64,000 nucleotides of DNA from Rhizobium sp. N324. GTDB lineage: Bacteria; Pseudomonadota; Alphaproteobacteria; Rhizobiales; Rhizobiaceae. This document shows, piece by piece, positions 1 through 8,170 of the stretch. The translations under genes and the position numbers were made by a program. Location of the stretch: contig NZ_CP013630.1 in the NCBI RefSeq assembly GCF_001664485.1, positions 2,297,001 to 2,361,000 on the forward strand. Direction: 5' to 3'. The first letter of the stretch is position 1. Every line of letters begins with the position of its first letter. The notes below the pieces were generated by a model. The model ran no database searches and had not been told where the DNA came from. It saw nothing but the letters and a program-made list of their open reading frames with translations.

Positions 1-722
1 AACGCCCCCCTTATGCCCTGGGTGGTTCGAGCTTCCATTCGTTTGAACAGGATTGACGAGAACCAGGTGATGACAAGATAGAGAACAACCGCCATCAGGT
101 AGAACTCGAAGGGGCGGCGGGTCGATCCGGCAGCGATTTGCGATTGGCGCAGGAGTTCGACGAGACCCGTGACGGAGACCAATGCCGATTCCTTCAACAC
201 CAGCTGCCAGGTGTTTCCGAGACCCGGAATGGCGTAGCGCAGGACGAGTGGGGCGACGATGCGCCTGAACTTGGGCCATGGCCGCATGCCGACGGCGCTG
301 GCGGCTTCGATTTCGCCGCGTGCAACCGATCTGTAGGCTCCGCGAAATACCTCCGCCTGATAGGCCGCCGAAACCACGCCGAGCGCCAGGGTTCCGGTTA
401 GAAATGCCGGCATTCCGATGAACCCTTGATAGCCGAACAGCCCGCCGACGGATCCCAGGAATGCGCTGCCGCCGAAATAGAAAAGATAGATAACCAGAAG
501 GTCCGGAACGCCGCGCAGAACGGTGGTGTAACAATCCGCAACCCAGCGAATGGCCATGTGGCGGGACAGCTGCATGAAGGTGATCATCGTACCGATCACC
601 GTTCCGGCCAGAAAACCGCAGACGGATACGCCGATTGTCATGGCCGCTGCAGTGAGAAGGAGCCAACCCCAACCCGTCTGCCCGAAGCCGACGAGAGCCA
701 GGTAACTGTCGATAGGTGCCAT
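1..722 (-). CDS. Amino-acid ABC transporter permease (HisM/OccM type), partial
   Basis: This is the inner-membrane permease subunit of a polar amino-acid/opine type ABC importer. The frame is open from an ATG at 722 to the window edge with no stop, so the C-terminus lies outside; about 240 residues are visible. The translation is strongly hydrophobic, with several membrane spans. It carries the EAA loop that contacts the ATPase, reading EIEAASAVGMRPWPKF followed by RRIVAPLVLRYAIPG. It is the outermost visible gene on this strand, 32 bp downstream of the GntR gene. The binding protein at 2754-3596 is the obvious partner, although it sits on the other strand of the cluster. A second permease and the ATPase are expected just outside the window. 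Confidence 0.88.
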   Translation of the reverse strand, partial: MAPIDSYLALVGFGQTGWGWLLLTAAAMTIGVSVCGFLAGTVIGTMITFMQLSRHMAIRWVADCYTTVLRGVPDLLVIYLFYFGGSAFLGSVGGLFGYQGFIGMPAFLTGTLALGVVSAAYQAEVFRGAYRSVARGEIEAASAVGMRPWPKFRRIVAPLVLRYAIPGLGNTWQLVLKESALVSVTGLVELLRQSQIAAGSTRRPFEFYLMAVVLYLVITWFSSILFKRMEARTTQGIRGA

Positions 723-754
723 GCGGGGCCTCTTGGTGAATGATCGGGGTTGCG

Positions 755-1480
755 TTAGTCGGCTGCGCGCCGATGCGCCCAGATGCGCTGGAGCTTCGAC
801 ATGTTCTTGAGCGAGCTTTGCACATGCGCTCGCGCTGCCAACGCCGCCGCCTCCCGGTCTCGCGCGCAGATGGCGTCCGCGATCGCCCTGTGTTCGTCGA
901 GGTCCGTGTGCTCCAGATCCACCCAGAGAACTTCAAGCCAAAGGGCAAGGCGAAGCTGCTGATAAACTTGATCCGTCACCCTGACGAGGGCCTCGTTTCG
1001 GGTCGATTCCACGATGACGCGATGGATGTATAGTCCAAGATCGAGGTTGCGGGCCGCGTCAGACGGCGTCTTGTTGGTCGTATCCTTGAGTTCCACCATC
1101 TGGGCAATGACGTCCCGGAGCCGATCGAGGTCTTCCTCGCTCGCCACCTCGCAGGCGAGTTGTGCCGCGCAAACATCGAGCGCTTCGCGAACGACCAGCA
1201 GATTGCAGAACTTGGTGACGTCGAGATCGGTCACCGTGTAGCCGAAATTCCGCTGCCCGACGATAAGCCCTTCTTCTTCCAGCTTCATCAGCGCTTCACG
1301 CAACGGCGTTCGGCTGACGCCGAAGCGCTTGGCGAGCGTCACCTCCGAAAGGCGCTCGGAGGGGCGAAGCTGGCCGGTGAGGATCAGGTCCTTCAATTGC
1401 GAATAGGTGCTCTCACGCAACGATCCTCGCTGTTCTGTCTTGGTCGATGCCAATCGATTCCCCTTCCGTCTCTGGTCCAC
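755..1480 (-). CDS. GntR family regulator, FadR/FCD subgroup
   Basis: This 241-residue transcription factor probably controls the adjoining catabolic cluster. Residues about 20-85 form the winged helix of the GntR family: STYSQLKDLILTGQLRPSERL, then LAKRFGVSRTPLREAL and the wing ending near VGQRNFGYTV. The rest is helical and fits the FCD ligand-binding domain, with Asp and His residues (DLGLYIHRVIV, DEHRAIADAI) that in this group usually bind a metal and a carboxylate ligand. It lies 32 bp upstream of the permease on the same strand and is divergent from the ureohydrolase gene. Repression of both transcription units, relieved by a pathway intermediate, is an inference. Confidence 0.9.
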   Translation of the reverse strand: MDQRRKGNRLASTKTEQRGSLRESTYSQLKDLILTGQLRPSERLSEVTLAKRFGVSRTPLREALMKLEEEGLIVGQRNFGYTVTDLDVTKFCNLLVVREALDVCAAQLACEVASEEDLDRLRDVIAQMVELKDTTNKTPSDAARNLDLGLYIHRVIVESTRNEALVRVTDQVYQQLRLALWLEVLWVDLEHTDLDEHRAIADAICARDREAAALAARAHVQSSLKNMSKLQRIWAHRRAAD

Positions 1481-1543
1481 TCACCCTTCGGTGAACGACA
1501 CCATAACTTTTTCCCTCTTGCTCGATCAAGCGGAATACGATTA

Positions 1544-1551
1544 TGTATACA
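1544..1551. promoter_or_regulatory. Candidate GntR operator
   Basis: A perfect 8-bp palindrome TGTATACA lies in the 151-bp region between the divergent GntR and ureohydrolase genes. Operators of FadR/FCD regulators are often short AT-rich palindromes of the form TNGTATACNA or similar. The match and position suggest an operator for the neighbouring regulator; binding is not shown. Confidence 0.4.
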
Positions 1552-1631
1552 ATGTTGACTACAACAAGCAATCGTCTTTTCGCCGACGTTTAAAAGCCGC
1601 CCGCGATCTGGTCGCAACATCTGGAGGTCCG

Positions 1632-2678
1632 ATGCCGGAGATTCTCAGTCTGGACGAACTGCGGGAGCGCTTTTCGAACGCTTCGGGCGGCGAGATGTTC
1701 GATCCGGAGTTTCGCAAGGTGGCCGACCTGGTCTTCGGCGGGGGCGATCGTCGCCAAGCGCCTTACTGCGGCGTCCCGACATTGCTGAAGGCGCCGTATC
1801 GTCCGGACGCCGCACCCAGTTTTGCTGATATAGATATCGCGCTTTTCGGCATTCCGATGGATCTCGGGGTGACAAACCGATCCGGTGCGCGGTTCGGGCC
1901 AAGAGCCGTACGCAACGTCGACCGGGTTGGCCCTTACGATCATGTATTGCGGACCGTCCCGACTGCCCATGCCCGTGTTGCCGATGTCGGCGATGTCCCG
2001 TTCAAAAGCCGCTTCGATCTTGCGGCATCTCACGACGATATCGAGGAATTTGTCGGCGGGTTGATAAAGGCGGGGGTCGTGCCCCTGGCCGTCGGTGGCG
2101 ACCACTCGGTCGGCCTTCCGATTCTCAGGGCCGTCGGCAGGGATCGTCCTGTGGGGATGATCCACATCGACGCGCATTGCGACACGGGCGGTTCGTTCGA
2201 AGGATGTAAATTCCACCATGGCGGACCCTTTCGCCAGGCGGTTCTCGATGGTGTGCTTGATCCCAGACGGACGATCCAGATCGGAATTCGCGGCAATTCC
2301 GAATATCTATGGGAATTCTCGTATGCATCCGGCATGACCGTCATTCATGCGGAGGAGGTCGGTGATCTCGGCATCAGCGCCGTCATCGCCAAGGCGAGAG
2401 AGATCGTCGGGGCGGGGCCGACCTATGTCAGCTTCGACGTCGATTCTCTCGATCCCGCATTCGCGCCAGGCACCGGAACCCCCGAAGTCGGCGGCCTGAC
2501 CTCGGCGCAGGCGCTTGGCATTCTGCGCGGTCTTATCGGCGTGAACATTGTCGGCGGCGACGTTGTCGAGATCGCTCCGCAATACGACCCGACGTCGAAT
2601 ACGGCGCAAATTGCCGGTCAGGTTTTGTTCGAACTCCTCTGCCTTGCGGCCGAGGCAATCAAGGTTCGCGCGCCCTAA
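1632..2678 (+). CDS. Arginase/agmatinase-family ureohydrolase (likely guanidinobutyrase-type)
   Basis: This 348-residue binuclear manganese-type ureohydrolase hydrolyses a guanidino group to urea and an amine. The metal-binding motifs are intact: GGDHS, then DAHCD, then DVDSLDPAFAPGTGTPE. I chose the ATG at 1632 because GGAGG lies 5-9 bases upstream; the frame is open further upstream but shows no family-like sequence. A 60-residue N-terminal extension precedes the core. In context (binding protein, aminotransferase, semialdehyde dehydrogenase) 4-guanidinobutyrate to GABA plus urea is the best-fitting reaction. Agmatinase, guanidinopropionase or the related guanidine hydrolase are alternatives that sequence reading alone cannot exclude. 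Confidence 0.88.
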   Translation: MPEILSLDELRERFSNASGGEMFDPEFRKVADLVFGGGDRRQAPYCGVPTLLKAPYRPDAAPSFADIDIALFGIPMDLGVTNRSGARFGPRAVRNVDRVGPYDHVLRTVPTAHARVADVGDVPFKSRFDLAASHDDIEEFVGGLIKAGVVPLAVGGDHSVGLPILRAVGRDRPVGMIHIDAHCDTGGSFEGCKFHHGGPFRQAVLDGVLDPRRTIQIGIRGNSEYLWEFSYASGMTVIHAEEVGDLGISAVIAKAREIVGAGPTYVSFDVDSLDPAFAPGTGTPEVGGLTSAQALGILRGLIGVNIVGGDVVEIAPQYDPTSNTAQIAGQVLFELLCLAAEAIKVRAP

Positions 2679-2753
2679 CAAACGGACGTCGCGGAGTCTG
2701 CAACCGCCTTGCTTGGGAAAAGGGCAGGGCGCACCAAAAAGGGGAATAAAAAC

Positions 2754-3596
2754 ATGCAAGTATCAAAGCTTTTGCTGACGTCCGCTTTGCTCGGCGTCAT
2801 CTCGGCCGGCGCTGCCGCCGCGCAGACGAAACCAACCGAAATCACCATTGCGACCGAGGGCGCATACGAGCCTTGGAATTTTACCGGTCCTGACGGCAAG
2901 CTGGCCGGGTTCGAGATCGATCTCGCCAATGACCTTTGCGCCCGCATGAAGGTGAAATGCACCATCGTCGCCCAGGACTGGGACGGGCTCATTCCATCGC
3001 TCAATGCCAAGAAGTTCGATGCCATCATGGCCTCGATGATCGTGACCGAAAAGCGCCTTGCGGTCATCTCCTTCAGCAAGCCCTATGCCCCGACCGCGGC
3101 CGCATTCATGGTCGAGAAAACCGGTCCTCTCGCCGATCTGCCGGGGACGGGGACGACGGTCGACCTCGCCGCTGATAAGGCGAAGGTCGAGCAGGAATTG
3201 CAGCCGCTTCGGGACGCCCTCAAAGGCAAGGCCGTGGGCGCCCAGGTATCGACGGCGAACGCAGCCTTTCTCGATACCTATTTCAAGGGCGTTGTCGATC
3301 CAAGAGAATACAAGACGGTCGAGCAGCATGATCTGGACCTTCAGGCCGGTCGAATCGACGCCGTCGTTGCCCAGAAAACCTCATTGACTGCAACGCTCGG
3401 CAAAGACGACTTCAAGGACTACAAGATCGCCGGTCCGACCTTCAAAGGCGGGGTCTTTGGACAGGGGATCGCGGCAGGCATCCGTAAGGACGATACGGTG
3501 TTGAAGTCGATGTTCGACGCCGCGATCGAAGCCGCCGAAGCCGACGGCACGATCAACAAGTTGGCGCAGAAATGGATCAAGACATCCCTTGATTGA
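2754..3596 (+). CDS. Periplasmic amino-acid-type binding protein of ABC importer
   Basis: This 280-residue class F (SBP_bac_3) solute receptor delivers substrate to the membrane permease. Residues 1-23 form a Sec signal peptide (MQVSKLLLTSALLGVISAGA, cleavage after AAAA). The mature start ITIATEGAYEPWNFTGPDG is the hallmark of arginine/lysine/octopine receptors, followed by GFEIDLANDLC and the hinge segment QDWDGLIPSLNAKKFDAI. The start at 2754 follows an AAGGGGA site. The gene lies 75 bp after the ureohydrolase. The receptor family suits a cationic guanidino amino acid or a gamma-glutamyl derivative; the true ligand is unknown. Confidence 0.92.
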   Translation: MQVSKLLLTSALLGVISAGAAAAQTKPTEITIATEGAYEPWNFTGPDGKLAGFEIDLANDLCARMKVKCTIVAQDWDGLIPSLNAKKFDAIMASMIVTEKRLAVISFSKPYAPTAAAFMVEKTGPLADLPGTGTTVDLAADKAKVEQELQPLRDALKGKAVGAQVSTANAAFLDTYFKGVVDPREYKTVEQHDLDLQAGRIDAVVAQKTSLTATLGKDDFKDYKIAGPTFKGGVFGQGIAAGIRKDDTVLKSMFDAAIEAAEADGTINKLAQKWIKTSLD

Positions 3597-3718
3597 TTGA
3601 GCGGCGAAGCTCCCTCGGCAGTAATTGGCAGCCGGTGCACCGAGTAGGTCGCGCCGGCTGACGGGCGCAGCTTTGCCAGGAGCCGCCACTGAAATAGACC
3701 CCCATTTGGAGAACCTCT

Positions 3719-5101
3719 GTGACCATCCTTCTCAACTCCGTCGAATCCCGGGACGCTGCGTTTGTTCTGCATCCCTATACCAACGCTTCGCAGCATCTGA
3801 AGGACGGCCCGCTGGTGATCACCAGGGGCGAGGGAATCCACATCGTCGACAGCGAAGGCAACAAATACATCGAAGGTCTTGGTGGGCTGTTCTGCGCGTC
3901 GCTGGGCTTCAGCGAACAACGTCTGGTAGACGCGGCGACCCGCCAGATGAAGGAACTGCCCTTCTATCACAGCTTCGGCGGCAAAACGCATGAGACGGCG
4001 GTCGAACTTGCCGAACGGCTCATTCGGCTTTCACCGGTTCCGATGTCGAAAGTGTTCTTCGCCAATTCGGGTTCCGAGGCCAACGACACGGCCATGAAGC
4101 TTGTCTGGTACTATCACAATGCCATCGGCATGCCGGAAAAGAAGAAGATCATCTCGCGCATGCGGGCTTACCACGGCGTGACCATCGCTTCGGCAAGCCT
4201 GACCGGACTGCCGAACAATCACCGTGATTTCGATCTGCCGATTGATCGGGTGCTGCATACGGACTGCCCGGAGTTCTATCGCTATGGCCGCCCGGGCGAA
4301 ACGGAGGAAGAATTCGCGACGCGCTGTGCCAATTCGCTTGAACAGATGATCCTTGCCGAGGGACCGGAAACCATCGGCGCATTCTTCGCCGAGCCCTTGA
4401 TGGCATCCGGCGGCTGCATCGTTCCGCCGCCAACCTATTACGAGAAGATCCAGGCAATCCTTAAGAAATACGACGTGCTGCTGATCGCCGACGAAGTCAT
4501 CTGCGGCTTTGGCAGGCTCGGCACGATGTTCGGTTCGGAAAGCTTCGGGCTTCAGCCGGACATGATCGTCATGGCAAAGCAGCTTTCGGCAGCCTACCAG
4601 CCGATCTCCGCCCTGATGATCAATGAAAAGATCCATTCCGCGGTCGTTGTCGAGAGCGAGAAGATCGGAACATTCGGACATGGTTTCACCTATAGCGGCC
4701 ATCCGGTCGCGACGGCCGTCGCCCTGGAAACCCTGAAAATCTACGAGGAACGTGACATCGTTGGCCACGTCCGCAACATCGCTCCGGTATTCCAGCGGCG
4801 GTTGAACGAGCTTGGCGACCATCCGCTCGTCGGCAATGCCCGCGGTCGTGGCCTCATCGGCACCCTTGAACTGGTTCGCAACAAGGAAACGAAAGAGCCG
4901 TTCAAGCCGACGGACGGCATTGCCATTCACGCAGGCAAGCGAGCCCAGGTCCATGGCGTCATCACGCGCGCCCTTGGCGACAACTACTCGCTTTGCCCAC
5001 CGCTTATCATCACCGAGGCGGAGATCCACGAATTGTTCGATCGCTCCACGCGCGCATTGGATGATACCTATACATGGGCGAGGGCAACCGGCCTCTATTG
5101 A
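3719..5101 (+). CDS. Class III omega-aminotransferase (GABA/putrescine-pyruvate type)
   Basis: This 460-residue PLP enzyme of the omega-amino acid:pyruvate group moves the terminal amino group of an omega-amine to a keto acid. The cofactor segment FFANSGSEANDTAMKL, the DEVICGFGR motif and the Schiff-base lysine at about residue 287 (MIVMAKQLSAAYQP) are present. Translation starts at GTG 3719 behind GGAG. The next gene begins 17 bases after its stop, so they are co-transcribed. With the ureohydrolase upstream and the aldehyde dehydrogenase downstream, GABA to succinic semialdehyde is the natural assignment. Other omega-amines such as putrescine or beta-alanine remain possible. Confidence 0.88.
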   Translation: MTILLNSVESRDAAFVLHPYTNASQHLKDGPLVITRGEGIHIVDSEGNKYIEGLGGLFCASLGFSEQRLVDAATRQMKELPFYHSFGGKTHETAVELAERLIRLSPVPMSKVFFANSGSEANDTAMKLVWYYHNAIGMPEKKKIISRMRAYHGVTIASASLTGLPNNHRDFDLPIDRVLHTDCPEFYRYGRPGETEEEFATRCANSLEQMILAEGPETIGAFFAEPLMASGGCIVPPPTYYEKIQAILKKYDVLLIADEVICGFGRLGTMFGSESFGLQPDMIVMAKQLSAAYQPISALMINEKIHSAVVVESEKIGTFGHGFTYSGHPVATAVALETLKIYEERDIVGHVRNIAPVFQRRLNELGDHPLVGNARGRGLIGTLELVRNKETKEPFKPTDGIAIHAGKRAQVHGVITRALGDNYSLCPPLIITEAEIHELFDRSTRALDDTYTWARATGLY

Positions 5102-5118
5102 GCGAAGGAAGCGACGAT

Positions 5119-6711
5119 ATGCGAAATTTCGAATTGCCGGGAAGATCGATGGCCGTCGGCCGCAATGGCATGGCCGCGACATCGCACCCGATGGCGACTT
5201 TGACAGCGATCGAGATCCTGAAAGCCGGCGGCAAGGCCATCGACGCCGCCGTCGGCGCCTGTGCCGTCCAATGTGTCGTGGAGGCCGGATCCACCGGCAT
5301 AGGCGGCGATTGTTTTGCGCTGCTGGCGTCGAATGGAAATGATGATGTCCTTGCCTATAACGGCTCGGGACGCACGCCGGCGGCGGCGCATTTTGCCTGG
5401 TTTCAGGAAAACGGCATCGGTTCGATCGAGCGGTCATCGCCGCATACGGTGACCGTTCCTGGGGCGGTGGACGCCTGGACCCGCCTCGTTGCCGATCACG
5501 GCAGGATGCCGCTGTCGGAAATTCTTGCGCCGGCAATTGCACTGGCTCGCGACGGCTATGCGATCACGCCACGGGTTGCCGCCGACATTTCGAACCAACG
5601 CGACCTGCTGCTGCGCGATCCATCGGCCCGTCGCCTTTTCCTGATCGATGATCAGGCTCCGCCGGTCGGATCGGTTCAACGTCAACCGGAACTGGCGCAG
5701 ACGCTGGAAACGATCGCAACGTCGGGCCGTGACGGCTTCTATCGCGGTCCGGTGGCAGCCGACATGGTGACCCGGCTGAATTCCCTTGGTGGCCTCCATA
5801 CAGTTGAGGATTTTGCCTCAGCTGCCGGCGAATATGTGAAGCCGGTCAGCGCGACATACCGCGGATGGACGGTGCATGAATGCCCGCCGAACGGGCAGGG
5901 CATCGTCGCTCTGATGATCCTGAAGATCTTGGAGCGTTTTGAACGCAAAGGCGATCCGCTTGGCGTGGACAATCTGCACATCGAAGTCGAGGCCACGCGG
6001 CTGGCTTATGCGGCTCGTGATCGATGGGTCGCCGACATGGCCGCCTCAGACGTTCCGGTCGACTTCCTGTTATCCGATGAACTCGCCGACAGCCTTGCCG
6101 CCAGGATCGACCTGAACTCCATCACCGATGCCGGGGCCGTCATCGATGGCGTCGAGCATGCGGACACCGTCTACATTTCGGTTGTCGACAAGGATCGAAA
6201 TGTCGCCAGCTTCATCAACTCGATCTTCCATTCCTACGGAAGCGGATTGATGGCGCCGAATTCCGGCGTGCTGTTCCACAATCGCGGGCAGAGCTTCAGT
6301 TTGAAGCAAGGCCATCCGAACGCGATCGGGCCGCGCAAGAGGCCCATGCACACGATCATCCCGGGCCTGGTCACCCGCCATGGCAAAAGCGTCTTGTCGT
6401 TCGGTGTGATGGGTGGGCACTATCAGGCGATGGGCCATGCCCACTTCCTCTCCAAGCTGTTCGATTTCAATCTGGACATACAGAGTGCGATTGATCTGCC
6501 TCGGCTCTTTCCGCTTCCCGGCACGACATCAATCGAAACCGAAGCACTTCTGCGAACCTCGATCGGGCGTGATCTCGAAGCCCGCGGCTTCAAGGTTGTC
6601 GCTCCGAATTGGGCGATTGGCGGTGCCCAGGCGATCTGGATTGACGATCAACACAACACGCTGCTGGGCGGCTCCGATCATCGAAAAGATGGTTGCGCGC
6701 TCGGTTACTAG
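5119..6711 (+). CDS. Gamma-glutamyltransferase-family hydrolase without signal peptide
   Basis: This 530-residue Ntn-hydrolase of the gamma-glutamyltranspeptidase family is made as a precursor that self-cleaves. The presumed nucleophile is Thr at about residue 350 in HADTVYISVVDKDRN, which begins the small subunit. The large-subunit signatures GGKAIDAAVGACAVQCVVE, STGIGGDCF and the segment PPNGQGIVAL are also present. There is no export signal at the chosen ATG 5119 or further upstream, so it should act in the cytoplasm, unlike the periplasmic E. coli Ggt. It could remove a gamma-glutamyl group from an imported or ligated amine in this pathway; that role is inferred from its place between the aminotransferase and dehydrogenase genes. 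Confidence 0.87.
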   Translation: MRNFELPGRSMAVGRNGMAATSHPMATLTAIEILKAGGKAIDAAVGACAVQCVVEAGSTGIGGDCFALLASNGNDDVLAYNGSGRTPAAAHFAWFQENGIGSIERSSPHTVTVPGAVDAWTRLVADHGRMPLSEILAPAIALARDGYAITPRVAADISNQRDLLLRDPSARRLFLIDDQAPPVGSVQRQPELAQTLETIATSGRDGFYRGPVAADMVTRLNSLGGLHTVEDFASAAGEYVKPVSATYRGWTVHECPPNGQGIVALMILKILERFERKGDPLGVDNLHIEVEATRLAYAARDRWVADMAASDVPVDFLLSDELADSLAARIDLNSITDAGAVIDGVEHADTVYISVVDKDRNVASFINSIFHSYGSGLMAPNSGVLFHNRGQSFSLKQGHPNAIGPRKRPMHTIIPGLVTRHGKSVLSFGVMGGHYQAMGHAHFLSKLFDFNLDIQSAIDLPRLFPLPGTTSIETEALLRTSIGRDLEARGFKVVAPNWAIGGAQAIWIDDQHNTLLGGSDHRKDGCALGY

Positions 6712-6728
6712 AGGCGGTGGAGAGCTGA

Positions 6729-8162
6729 ATGTCGGCATATCCGAATACCCAACTTTATATCAATGGCCGCTGGAGGCAGGGTTCAAACGACGATCTGACC
6801 GTCGTCAATCCGGCCTCGGGCGACGTCATCGGCCGTGTTTCCAATGCCGGCGCTGCTGATCTCGATGAAGCGCTTTCGGCCGCCGCTGCCGGGTTTGAGC
6901 AGTGGCGGCGCATAAGTGCGTTCGAGCGGGCAAAGCTGATGCATGAGGCGGCGGAGATCCTGCGGCACCGCTCTGCGGCGATCTCTCGAATAATGACATT
7001 GGAACAAGGCAAACCGCTCGCCGAGTCCAAGGCAGAGGCGGCCGCGGCTGCCGACATCATAGACTGGTTTGCCGAGGAAGCCCGCCGTGCCTACGGCCGG
7101 CTCATCCCGCCACGAGCGGCCAATGTCAGGCAGATGGTGATCAAGGAGCCTGTCGGCCCGGTGGCGGCCTTCAGTCCCTGGAATTTTCCATTGAACCAGG
7201 CCGTCCGCAAAGTTTCGGCGGCCCTTGCAGCCGGCTGCTCGATCATACTGAAGGGGCCGGAGGAGACGCCGGCGAGTTGCGCTGAACTGGTTCGCGCCTT
7301 TGCCGATGCGGGCCTGCCGGCGGGAGTCCTCAATCTGGTTTTTGGAATTCCAGCCGATATTTCAAATCACCTGATCCCGCACCCGATTATCCGGAAAATC
7401 TCCTTCACCGGATCGACCGCCGTCGGAAAGCAGCTGGCCTCCCTTGCCGGCGCCCACATGAAGCGGGTGACGATGGAACTCGGAGGCCATGCGCCGGCAA
7501 TCGTGTTCGATGATGCCGATATCGATCTCGCGGTCAGACTGTTGGCGGCTGCGAAATTTCGAAACGCCGGGCAGGTCTGCGTGGCGCCGACCCGGTTCCT
7601 CATCCAGGAACGTGTCTTCGAACAATTCCTCGATGGCCTGGTAAAGGCGGCCGAGGCGATTAAGGTCGGCGATGGATTGAGCGACGGCGTGACCATGGGA
7701 CCGCTTGCCAACGCGAGGCGGGTAGGGGCCATGGAGGCGCTGACAGCCGACGCGGTGATGCGCGGTGCGAAGATTGCGACCGGCGGCAAACGGATCGGCA
7801 ATCTCGGCAACTTCTTCCAGCCGACGGTTCTCACCGACGTACCACAGCATGCCCGCGTGCTCAGCGAAGAACCATTCGGCCCCTTGGCGATAGTGAGCGC
7901 ATTTTCGGACTACAATTCTGCCGTTGCGGAAGCCAACCGCCTTCCATACGGCTTGGCGGCCTACGCCTATACGACCTCGGCAAAGACCAGCGCGGGCCTT
8001 GCCCGCGATATCGAGAGCGGCATGCTGTCGATCAATCATCATGGACTGGCGCTGCCGGAACTGCCCTTCGGAGGCATAAAAGATTCCGGCTACGGTTCGG
8101 AAGGAGGCTCCGAAGCGATGGAGAATTATTTCAATACGAAGCTCGTAACCGAGGCCGACTGA
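6729..8162 (+). CDS. NAD(P)-dependent succinate-semialdehyde-type dehydrogenase
   Basis: This 477-residue aldehyde dehydrogenase is of the SSADH class and would oxidise succinic semialdehyde to succinate. It shows the SPWNFP segment, the cofactor motif FTGSTAVGKQ, the general base Glu at about residue 250 (MELGGHAPA) and the catalytic Cys at about residue 284 (NAGQVCVAPTR). It ends with the PFGGIKDSGYGSEGG signature typical of GabD-like enzymes. It follows the gamma-glutamyltransferase gene by 17 bases and is the last gene of the plus-strand catabolic unit. gabD itself would normally be elsewhere in a rhizobial genome, so this is probably a pathway-specific paralogue. Confidence 0.9.
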   Translation: MSAYPNTQLYINGRWRQGSNDDLTVVNPASGDVIGRVSNAGAADLDEALSAAAAGFEQWRRISAFERAKLMHEAAEILRHRSAAISRIMTLEQGKPLAESKAEAAAAADIIDWFAEEARRAYGRLIPPRAANVRQMVIKEPVGPVAAFSPWNFPLNQAVRKVSAALAAGCSIILKGPEETPASCAELVRAFADAGLPAGVLNLVFGIPADISNHLIPHPIIRKISFTGSTAVGKQLASLAGAHMKRVTMELGGHAPAIVFDDADIDLAVRLLAAAKFRNAGQVCVAPTRFLIQERVFEQFLDGLVKAAEAIKVGDGLSDGVTMGPLANARRVGAMEALTADAVMRGAKIATGGKRIGNLGNFFQPTVLTDVPQHARVLSEEPFGPLAIVSAFSDYNSAVAEANRLPYGLAAYAYTTSAKTSAGLARDIESGMLSINHHGLALPELPFGGIKDSGYGSEGGSEAMENYFNTKLVTEAD

Positions 8163-8170
8163 AGAGGCGA

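Noticed and set aside
426..1033. Plus-strand open frames across the permease and GntR genes
   Set aside because: They are antisense to well-supported minus-strand genes and show no family features.
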